Positions 7,380-13,221 of a stretch of DNA of 38,282 nt are shown here, in pieces. The stretch's first letter is position 1. Each line of letters starts with the position of its first letter. The translations under genes were made by a program, and so were the position numbers. The DNA lies in assembly GCA_017423025.1 (NCBI GenBank), contig JAFPGC010000008.1:1-38282 (forward strand). Direction: 5' to 3'. Source of the stretch: Bacteroidales bacterium. Its GTDB lineage: Bacteria > Bacteroidota > Bacteroidia > Bacteroidales > UBA932. The notes under the pieces were generated by a model. That model had not been told where the DNA came from. It saw only the letters and a list, made by a program, of their open reading frames with translations, and did not search any database.

Positions 7380-9122
7380 TTACCAGCCGGGGCCGCCCAT
7401 TCCCGGACCGCTGTTGCTGCCGGAGTAAGAGCTCAGAGAAACACTGCTGCCTCCGCTCATCGTGCCGTCCACGACTCCCATTCCCTTAAAGATTTCGGTT
7501 CCGCCGGCCACGCTCACATTGGACTTGACTGCGGGCTGGGAACTGCCGGACACCACCAGGCCGTTGCCGCCGCTGGTGGGGGTGAAGAAGGCGTAAGTAT
7601 TATCACCCACTGTCATGGAATACCATTTCTTAGTGGTCCAGGAGCCGCTGTAGCACTTCTGGCTTATGACAGCCCCGCTCTCCAGGCCGCCCAGGGCAAA
7701 GAGGGTTCCGCCATTCACGTAGAGCTTATAACGCTCCTCGGTGTTGGCGTCTATGGCCACTTCGGGGGATCCGCTGCCAATGGCGTAGACCACGCCGCCG
7801 TCCAGGTAAAGGTTTTTGTTGGCATCCATGCCGTCGTTGCCGGTAGAGTAGGCGCATATAAAGCCGCCGGTAACGGCCATCACTCCGGCCGAATTGATGG
7901 CGTCGTCCTTGGATTGGGCGAAGACAGCGCCGCCGGTGATTTGAAGCTGACCCTTGGACTCGATGCCCTCGTGGTTGGAGGCCTTGGCGCTCACGCTGCC
8001 GCCGGAAATGTAGATGTCGCCGTCGAACTTGATGCCCTTGGCGCTCTTGGAATTGTCGCTGGAAGAGGAACTGCCGCCGCCCCAGGGGCCGAAGCCGCCA
8101 GAGGATTTGCCGTAATTGCTGCCGGTTACGGTGATGTCCACCGTGCCCCCTTGGAAGTAGGCCACGCCATCTCCGCTGATGCCCTTTCCGCCCTGTCCGG
8201 AATTGGTAATGGTGAGGGTGCCGTCGTTCATCACGAAGCACTGATCGGCCTTGACGCCCGCGGATGCCTTGTATTCCTGGTCCTCGTCGTCATAGTCCGT
8301 ACCGCCGGTGACGGCCACCGTGGTAACGCCGCCGTTGAACACCACCAGGCTGTCGGACACAATGCCCTTTTTCATATGGGCCGATGTCTGTACGCTCAAA
8401 TTGCCGCCGTTCACATAGACGGCATCCTTGCCGCGAAGGCCGTGCCCTGCGGTAGAGGAGATCTTGAGGGTGGGGCCGTCCAGGAAGTTGAGGTAGTCGT
8501 CAGAGGTGATGCCGGCTTTGCCCACCGCCGTCACCTCCAGCGAGCCTTCTCCGCTGAAGATGAGCTGGCCCTCGGAGAAGAAGGCCGCCTTTTCGTCTTC
8601 GTCATCCGGCGTAGCGGTGTAGGTGGAGCCATCGGCCAGATAATTCTTACCGTTCACCACCACGAAACTGCGCTTTTTGCCTTGGTTGTTGATGGCGGCG
8701 CCGTTGGGATTGGTGATGGAAACATTGTTCAGCACCAGGGCCTGCTTGTTTTTGGAATAAATCTTAAAGAAACCGTTGGAAGTGGTTCCGGACAGCTCGT
8801 AGCGTACTTTTTCACTGGTGGCGGTGTTGTCCACCGTCACTTGGTTGCCTTTCACGGTCACAATGCCGTTCTCGTCGCCGGTAACCTTGGCGTCGCCGGT
8901 GTTGGAAAAAGAGATGGAGATGGTCCGGGAGAAAGTGGTTCCCGCAATGAGGTCTTCCTCATCCAGATTAACCGGGATAGTAGTGGAACCCGTAATTCCG
9001 GAGGTGCTTCCGCCCTCTTCGGTGTTTTCGTTCCAGGGGTCGTCGGAGATGATGTCATCTTTGTTGCAGCCTGCCAGGGCCAAGCCCGTCAGCAGGATAG
9101 AAATACTAACTGTCCTTCTCAT
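7380..9122 (-). CDS. DUF4353 (Cthe_2159-like) beta-helix lipoprotein, predicted polysaccharide-binding
   Basis: This is 580 residues. The lipoprotein signal ends in LALAGC (Cys19), followed by an acidic, Ser/Thr/Gly-rich linker. Most of the protein is built of repeated short strands with turns of the type GKAGITSDDYLNFLDG, GHGLRGKDAVYVNGG and KGIVSDSLVVFNGG, the hallmark of a right-handed beta-helix with Asp-rich, probably calcium-binding turns. This fits the carbohydrate-binding DUF4353/Cthe_2159 family. A Gly/Ser loop (GGFGPWGGGSSSSS) interrupts the helix, and the tail ends GPGMGGPGW. It is the first gene of the leftward operon, with 130 bp separating it from the divergent Na/Pi transporter gene. 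I find no clear TAnnTTTG box for it. Confidence 0.85.
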   Translation of the reverse strand: MRRTVSISILLTGLALAGCNKDDIISDDPWNENTEEGGSTSGITGSTTIPVNLDEEDLIAGTTFSRTISISFSNTGDAKVTGDENGIVTVKGNQVTVDNTATSEKVRYELSGTTSNGFFKIYSKNKQALVLNNVSITNPNGAAINNQGKKRSFVVVNGKNYLADGSTYTATPDDEDEKAAFFSEGQLIFSGEGSLEVTAVGKAGITSDDYLNFLDGPTLKISSTAGHGLRGKDAVYVNGGNLSVQTSAHMKKGIVSDSLVVFNGGVTTVAVTGGTDYDDEDQEYKASAGVKADQCFVMNDGTLTITNSGQGGKGISGDGVAYFQGGTVDITVTGSNYGKSSGGFGPWGGGSSSSSDNSKSAKGIKFDGDIYISGGSVSAKASNHEGIESKGQLQITGGAVFAQSKDDAINSAGVMAVTGGFICAYSTGNDGMDANKNLYLDGGVVYAIGSGSPEVAIDANTEERYKLYVNGGTLFALGGLESGAVISQKCYSGSWTTKKWYSMTVGDNTYAFFTPTSGGNGLVVSGSSQPAVKSNVSVAGGTEIFKGMGVVDGTMSGGSSVSLSSYSGSNSGPGMGGPGW

Positions 9123-9188
9123 AGTTTTAAAGGTTTTAAATACACGTCAGGTTCCCCATAAATCAAAAATGCGGCCAAAACAGAAAAG

Positions 9189-9233
9189 GGCCGAAAAAAA
9201 TTTTTTCCGATTGGCCGATTTGTTCTATCTTTG
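9189..9233 (+). promoter_or_regulatory. Promoter and candidate operator between transporter and lipoprotein genes
   Basis: TATCTTTG at 9226-9233 is a -7 box 19 nt before the ATG at 9253. Upstream lies a near-palindrome, GAAAAAA-A-TTTTTTC (9193-9207), bracketed by two direct GGCCGA copies (9189-9194 and 9213-9218) spaced 24 bp. OmpR/PhoB-type domains usually bind direct repeats about 10-11 bp apart or multiples, so this is a possible site for the transporter's own winged helix. That role is inference; GGCCGAT is frequent throughout the window. Confidence 0.45.
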
Positions 9234-9252
9234 TATTGGTAAAAAATGGCTT

Positions 9253-11211
9253 ATGCTAATCGTTCTTAAACTTCTAGGCTCCATCGCCCTCCTTATATAT
9301 GGTATGAAGGTGATGAGTGAAGCCCTCCAGAAGATGGCCGGTCCTCAACTCCGACACCTGCTGGGCGCTATGACCACCAACCGTTTTACCGGTGTCGCCA
9401 CCGGTGCTTTGGTTACCGTCGCGGTCCAGTCTTCTGCCGCCACCACGGTTATGACGGTTTCTTTCGTCAACGCCGCCCTCCTAACACTGGCACAGGCCAT
9501 ATCCATCATTATGGGTGCTAACATCGGCACTACCATGAGTGCCTGGATCATGTCGGCTGGCTTCTCTTTCAACGTGACCAATCTGGTATGGCCCGCCTTC
9601 CTGGTGGCCATCATCATGATTCAGACGGGAAAACACCGCTATATCGGTGACTTCCTCTTCGGCCTTTCCTTCCTGCTCTTCGCCCTGGGCATGCTCAAGC
9701 AGACGGGTACGGAAATGGATCTGGCCAGCAAGCCCGCCGTCGTGGCGTTCTTCGCCAGCTTCAAGACCAATTACGTCACCATCCTGCTGTTCCTGCTCAT
9801 AGGCTCCGTCCTTACGGCTTTGGTTCAGTCATCGGCCGCCCTTATGGCCATTACCATGGTGCTTTGCTCTACCGGTGCCATTACCATCTATCAGGGTATC
9901 GCCCTGGTGATGGGTGAAAACATCGGCACCACCCTTACGGCCAACCTCGCCGCCATGAGCGCCAACGTACAGGCACGCCGTACAGCCTTGGCCCACCTGG
10001 TATTCAACGTGTTCGGCGTCATCTGGGTCCTCATTTTCTTCTTCCCCTTCGTGAGGATGGTCTGCGGTATCGTGGGTCTGGATCCCACGGCCGAAAGCCA
10101 GTCGCCCATCCAGCTTTCCTTTGCGCTGGCGGCTTTCCATACGGCCTTCAACCTTATCAATACGGCCATTCTCATCTGGTTCATTCCGCAGATTGAGAAG
10201 TTGGTATGCCTGCTCATCGTTCCCCGCAAGGAAGAGAAGGAGGACGAGTTCCGTCTGCAGTTTATCAAGTCCGGTATTATGAAGACGCCGGAAATCTCCA
10301 TCCTGCAGGCCCAGAAGGAAATCGATGTGTTTGGAGAGCAGATGCAGCTTACCTTCGGCCTGGTGAAGGATCTCTCGCAGGCGAAGGAGGATGACGAGTT
10401 CAAGAAGATCTTCGACCGCATCGAGAAGAACGAAGACCTGAGTGACCGCATGGAGAAAGAAATCGGCCTGTATCTGGGACAGGTGGGAGATGCCCACCTC
10501 TCGGACGAGTCCAAGGAAAAGCTCCGCGCCATGCTCCGCCAGATTGGAGAACTGGAGTCTGTGGGCGACAGCTGCTACAACCTGGCCCGCATCCTTTCCC
10601 GCAAGCGCGACCACAAGGTGGTGTTCACGGAGCAGCAGGAGAGCAACATCATCAATATGTATGCGCTGGTTGACGCTGCCCTCACCCAGATGAATGTGGT
10701 CCTGAAGGGTCCCCGCGAGGAGAACAACATCACCAAATCCGAAGAAATTGAGCTCCAGATCAACGGTTTGCGCAACCAGCTCAAACGCGAGAATATCGTG
10801 GATCTGGACAACCACACCTACGATTACGAGAACGGAACGGTATACATGGATCTCATTTCCGAGTTCGAAAAGACGGGCGACTATGTCATCAATGTGGTGG
10901 AAGCTCGCCTGGGTGTGGTTCGCAACAGCCTGCGCTTCAAGGGCGTCCAGCTGGACACCGACGGCAAGCGCGTGATGGTGGACGGCGAGACGGTTCCTTT
11001 CCCCAAGACGGATTTCGAGATGCTGCGCCTGTTCATGGAGAATCCCAACAAGGAATGGGCCCGCAAAGACTTCCTGGAGGCCTTCTGGCCCGACGATCCC
11101 CTGGCCACCTCCCGCACGGTTGACGCCGCCGTCACCCGCATCCGCCGCAAGCTGGGTCCCTACGGCGAGGCCCTGGTTGCCCGCGGCGCCGGATATGTGT
11201 TCCAGGAATAA
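9253..11211 (+). CDS. Na/Pi cotransporter (NptA-like) with PhoU-like domain and C-terminal OmpR/PhoB-type winged helix
   Basis: This is 652 residues. Two PF02690-type repeats carry the signature QSSA motifs (Q59-A62 and Q192-A195), each followed by a Gly-rich segment (GANIGTT, GENIGTT) within about eight membrane helices. Residues about 335-555 are a helical PhoU-like cytoplasmic domain. Residues 560-652 match Trans_reg_C: a strand-rich start (LRFKGVQLDTDGKRVMVDG), PKTDFEMLRLFMENPN, ARKDFLEAFWP, recognition helix SRTVDAAVTRIRRKLG (620-635) and the wing ARGAGYVF. NptA-like proteins usually stop after PhoU (about 560 residues). The start at 9253 is chosen because it follows the -7 box and opens the first membrane helix. 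The frame is unbroken from start to stop. Confidence 0.9.
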   Translation: MLIVLKLLGSIALLIYGMKVMSEALQKMAGPQLRHLLGAMTTNRFTGVATGALVTVAVQSSAATTVMTVSFVNAALLTLAQAISIIMGANIGTTMSAWIMSAGFSFNVTNLVWPAFLVAIIMIQTGKHRYIGDFLFGLSFLLFALGMLKQTGTEMDLASKPAVVAFFASFKTNYVTILLFLLIGSVLTALVQSSAALMAITMVLCSTGAITIYQGIALVMGENIGTTLTANLAAMSANVQARRTALAHLVFNVFGVIWVLIFFFPFVRMVCGIVGLDPTAESQSPIQLSFALAAFHTAFNLINTAILIWFIPQIEKLVCLLIVPRKEEKEDEFRLQFIKSGIMKTPEISILQAQKEIDVFGEQMQLTFGLVKDLSQAKEDDEFKKIFDRIEKNEDLSDRMEKEIGLYLGQVGDAHLSDESKEKLRAMLRQIGELESVGDSCYNLARILSRKRDHKVVFTEQQESNIINMYALVDAALTQMNVVLKGPREENNITKSEEIELQINGLRNQLKRENIVDLDNHTYDYENGTVYMDLISEFEKTGDYVINVVEARLGVVRNSLRFKGVQLDTDGKRVMVDGETVPFPKTDFEMLRLFMENPNKEWARKDFLEAFWPDDPLATSRTVDAAVTRIRRKLGPYGEALVARGAGYVFQE

Positions 11212-11236
11212 ATTTGCAAGTTTTTTAGTTTAATAC

Positions 11237-11285
11237 TTGCGGATTCAGAAAAAAGTCGTACATTTGCAGTCCCGTTTTCGGGACT
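11237..11285 (+). promoter_or_regulatory. tRNA-Gln promoter and 5' hairpin
   Basis: TTG (11237-11239) and TACATTTG (11259-11266) are spaced 19 nt, a good Bacteroidetes promoter. The first transcribed bases form AGTCCCG-TTTT-CGGGACT (11268-11285), ending 3 nt before the tRNA. The 14 nt TTTGCAGTCCCGTT recur exactly at the rRNA promoter near 37516. Confidence 0.7.
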
Positions 11286-11288
11286 CAT

Positions 11289-11362
11289 TGAGATATGGTG
11301 TAATGGTAGCACTACAGATTCTGGCTCTGTCAGTGAGGGTTCGAGTCCTTCTATCTCAACCA
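11289..11362 (+). tRNA. tRNA-Gln (CTG anticodon)
   Basis: A full cloverleaf folds by eye: acceptor TGAGATA/TATCTCA, D stem GTGT/GCAC, anticodon stem ACAGA/TCTGT with loop TTCTGGC (anticodon CTG), and T arm GAGGG-TTCGAGT-CCTTC. Discriminator A is at 11359 and CCA is encoded (11360-11362). Confidence 0.95.
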
Positions 11363-11395
11363 AAAATCAGCCTCTATCAAGCTGATTTTTATTTT
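11363..11395 (+). terminator. Terminator after tRNA-Gln
   Basis: AAAATCAGC (11363-11371) pairs perfectly with GCTGATTTT (11381-11389), followed by a T-rich tract. It separates the two tRNA genes, so tRNA-Met may rely on readthrough or its own promoter. Confidence 0.75.
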
Positions 11396-11406
11396 GACTG
11401 AATGAT

Positions 11407-11480
11407 GGCGGGGTAGCTCAGCTGGTTAGAGCGTCGGATTCATAATCCGGAGGTCGTGGGATCGTGACCCACTCCCGCTA
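11407..11480 (+). tRNA. tRNA-Met (CAT anticodon), probably elongator
   Basis: Acceptor GGCGGGG/TCCCGCT, D arm GCTC...GAGC, anticodon stem TCGGA/TCCGG with loop TTCATAA (anticodon CAT), T stem GTGGG/CCCAC. CCA is not encoded (ACGA follows). The T loop reads ATCGTGA, with A54 and T58 instead of the usual T54 and A58. A tRNA-Ile with modified CAT is not excluded, but the body looks like Bacteroidetes tRNA-Met. Confidence 0.9.
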
Positions 11481-11657
11481 CGATTAAAAAATTAGGGGAG
11501 CAGCCCCCTAAAACCCCCGCGGCCTATTTGCCTTTCCGTTTTTGCGGAGCAAAAACCCGGCCCGGCCGCCCGCCTGCAGGCGGGTTCGCTTCGCGAAGAA
11601 GTATACAACATATGCGTGCAGATTAGTACGTACCCTGCAAGCAACCTCGAGATACAC
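11481..11657. other. Gene-free, hairpin-rich stretch behind tRNA-Met
   Basis: No credible gene lies here. It has four inverted repeats in close order: TTAGGGG/CCCCTAA (about 11491-11510), GTTTTTGC-GGA-GCAAAAAC (about 11538-11556), the palindrome CCCGCCTGCAGGCGGG (about 11569-11584) and TTCGCTTCGCGAA just behind. It looks like intergenic debris or a small structured transcript. I found no duplicate of the tRNA 3' end that would mark an integration site. Confidence 0.5.
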
Positions 11658-11688
11658 CCGACGCATTTCTGCGGCGGTTTTTTGTTTT
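11658..11688 (+). terminator. Intrinsic terminator
   Basis: CCG-A-CGCA-TTTC-TGCG-G-CGG folds into an interrupted GC-rich stem (11658-11677), followed by TTTTTTGTTTT. It probably ends the tRNA-Met transcript. Confidence 0.7.
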
Positions 11689-11705
11689 ATAGGGTTGGTG
11701 CTTCA

Positions 11706-11731
11706 GATCTTCGCCACAATAGGGCCGATAA
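11706..11731 (+). repeat. Short dispersed repeat, copy 1
   Basis: The core TCTTCGCCACAATAGGGCCG recurs with one or two changes at 13091-13115 and 13141-13166. This copy lies upstream of the lipoprotein gene at 11912; the other two lie directly behind it. Confidence 0.55.
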
Positions 11732-11801
11732 TGGCTCAATGCAAAATTATAGTCTTGATTGACTACGATCAATCTCACAGACAAAACTCTCTATATACCC
11801 G

Positions 11802-11826
11802 TCACAACCCTTGTGATGGTTTTTTT
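11802..11826 (+). terminator. Intrinsic terminator upstream of the GH-like gene
   Basis: TCACAA-CCC-TTGTGA (11802-11816) is followed by TGGTTTTTTT. With the terminator at 11688, it brackets about 110 bp (11689-11801) that contains repeat copy 1 and no gene; a small RNA there is possible but unsupported. Confidence 0.65.
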
Positions 11827-11884
11827 ATAATGAGTTAGGTGGTGCAGGTCTGCTTCCACTACACCAAGGTTCAAGGAAACATGC

Positions 11885-11892
11885 TATCTTTG
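11885..11892 (+). promoter_or_regulatory. -7 box for the GH-like lipoprotein gene
   Basis: TATCTTTG matches the consensus. An in-frame ATG at 11894 falls only 2 nt later and would lie upstream of the transcript start, so the real start must be 11906 or 11912. Confidence 0.6.
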
Positions 11893-11911
11893 TATGGGAA
11901 TCTCAATGGAA

Positions 11912-13078
11912 ATGAAAAAAGTCGCAATTATCCTGATGGGGCTGCTGGCATTGGCCGCGTGCCGGAACAAAACGGTTAAAGAACCTGCGTATATTGTCCA
12001 GGTTTCCCTGGGCGGCTGGCATACGCCGGATTATACCGCCGAACAGATTATTGGCCGGCTGGATACCGTTAGCCGGCTCATTCCGGTGAAAAAGGTCATC
12101 ATAGGCTGGAGTTTGGAAAAAGAGATTTATCGACAGGTGGGAGCATACCTGCACGGGAAAGACATCAAGATGCTTCTGTGGCTGCCGGTTTTTGCCGAAA
12201 CAGAGGAAATGTGCGAGAATTCGCCCGCCGTGGACCTTTGGGGCAACATTCCCGCCAACTATGACTTGGCAGCAGGCGAAGGCTTCCGCTTCAATTGCCC
12301 TTCGGATTCCCGGAATGCCGCCAACGTGGTAGCCATCTATGACAACCATTTCAGCGATTGCGGCTTTGACGGTGTATTCCTGGACCGGATCCGCACCCAG
12401 TCCTTCGTGAGTGGCGTGGGCGGCGTGCTCAACTGCGGCTGTCCGCTGTGCGCGCAAAAGTTCCAGGCCGAGGGATTTGACCTGAATTATATAAAAACCG
12501 GCTGGGAACAGCTGGGAGACGATTTTCTGTCTGTCAACGGCTACTCGCCCTCCAAGGGCTTGACGTTTGTGGACGACGGCGTAAATACCTACTTCAAGGT
12601 CAAGGGGCACATTGTGAGCAGTGCCGTTGCTTCCATTGCAGACAGTTTCCATAGCCGTGGACTGGAAGTAGGAATGGATCTTTATGCGCCCTTTATGGCT
12701 CCCTTCGTTGGGCAGGATTATGAGATTCTGGCCCGGCATGCCGATTTCATCAAACCTATGCTCTACCGTCAGACCTTCGCTCCAGCCGGAATGGGTTTCG
12801 AGTATGATTTGTTACGGAAGGCCGTTCCCGGAGCCACCGGCTATCCGGACTTTAAGATGGACCTGGACTTCCTGCACTCCCAGCTGGAGGCGATGGAGCC
12901 TTATTCCTGCGCCAAATACCCCGGCATCGAAATCAATTACCGGGAGGGCGTGGTCCCCACCTCTCCGGAATATGTTACAGAATCCCTGAAGGCCGTTATC
13001 AGTCACGGCTTTGACGGAGCAGTCCTCTCCTGGAACATCATGGAAGCCCCTAACGCCCATATCGACTGTTTGCGCTAA
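11912..13078 (+). CDS. Glycoside-hydrolase-like TIM-barrel lipoprotein, substrate unknown
   Basis: This is 388 residues from ATG 11912, with a lipoprotein signal ending in LLALAAC. The body reads as an alpha/beta barrel: VQVSLGGWHTPDYTAEQI, KVIIGWSLEKEIY, IKMLLWLPVF, CGFDGVFLDRIRTQ (likely active-site strand), a CxCxxC cluster in NCGCPLCAQKF, LEVGMDLYAPFM, ADFIKPMLYRQTF and GFDGAVLSWNIMEA. The GVFLDR and CxCPxC elements occur in poorly characterised hydrolase-like proteins. The catalytic residues cannot be named with certainty. It stands alone between a terminator (11802-11826) and another (13191-13219), flanked by short repeats, so it may be a recently gained single-gene cassette. The start could also be 11906. 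Confidence 0.75.
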   Translation: MKKVAIILMGLLALAACRNKTVKEPAYIVQVSLGGWHTPDYTAEQIIGRLDTVSRLIPVKKVIIGWSLEKEIYRQVGAYLHGKDIKMLLWLPVFAETEEMCENSPAVDLWGNIPANYDLAAGEGFRFNCPSDSRNAANVVAIYDNHFSDCGFDGVFLDRIRTQSFVSGVGGVLNCGCPLCAQKFQAEGFDLNYIKTGWEQLGDDFLSVNGYSPSKGLTFVDDGVNTYFKVKGHIVSSAVASIADSFHSRGLEVGMDLYAPFMAPFVGQDYEILARHADFIKPMLYRQTFAPAGMGFEYDLLRKAVPGATGYPDFKMDLDFLHSQLEAMEPYSCAKYPGIEINYREGVVPTSPEYVTESLKAVISHGFDGAVLSWNIMEAPNAHIDCLR

Positions 13079-13083
13079 TTCTC

Positions 13084-13131
13084 CTTCAGGCTCTTCGCCA
13101 CGATATGGCCGAAAACCGGTTTAAGATCCCG
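13084..13131 (+). repeat. Short dispersed repeat, copy 2
   Basis: CTTCAGGCTCTTCGCCACGA, then TATGGCCGAAAA and TTTAAGATCCCGGC. It aligns with copy 3 over about 48 nt and forms a tandem pair with it. The GCCACRATATGGC centre is a weak inverted repeat. Confidence 0.55.
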
Positions 13132-13133
13132 GC

Positions 13134-13180
13134 ATAGCAGGATCTTCGCCACAATATGGCCGGAAATTGAGTTAAGAGCC
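13134..13180 (+). repeat. Short dispersed repeat, copy 3
   Basis: GCAGGATCTTCGCCACAATA, then TGGCCGGAAA and GTTAAGAGCCGGC. It is the second unit of the tandem pair behind the lipoprotein gene and shares its core with copy 1 at 11706. Confidence 0.55.
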
Positions 13181-13190
13181 GGCGCGGGGC

Positions 13191-13219
13191 GCTCACCCTA
13201 AATCCGGTGGGCGGTTTTT
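13191..13219 (+). terminator. Intrinsic terminator of the GH-like gene
   Basis: GCTCACC (13191-13197) pairs with GGTGGGC (13206-13212, one G-T pair), followed by GGTTTTT. It lies just ahead of the stop of the convergent gene at 13222 and has a T-run only in the rightward direction. Confidence 0.7.
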
Positions 13220-13221
13220 GT

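Noticed and set aside
7356-9161. Long open frame of about 600 codons on the + strand opposite the DUF4353 gene
   Set aside because: It is antisense to a well-supported lipoprotein gene. Its Gly/Val/His-rich content is what GC-rich third positions produce in the complement.
8818-9252. 145-codon N-terminal extension of the Na/Pi transporter
   Set aside because: It overlaps the lipoprotein gene antisense and lies upstream of the -7 box at 9226. The first transporter helix begins right after the ATG at 9253.
11407-11690. Phage or island integration at tRNA-Met
   Set aside because: No direct repeat of the tRNA 3' end and no integrase gene are seen in the following sequence.
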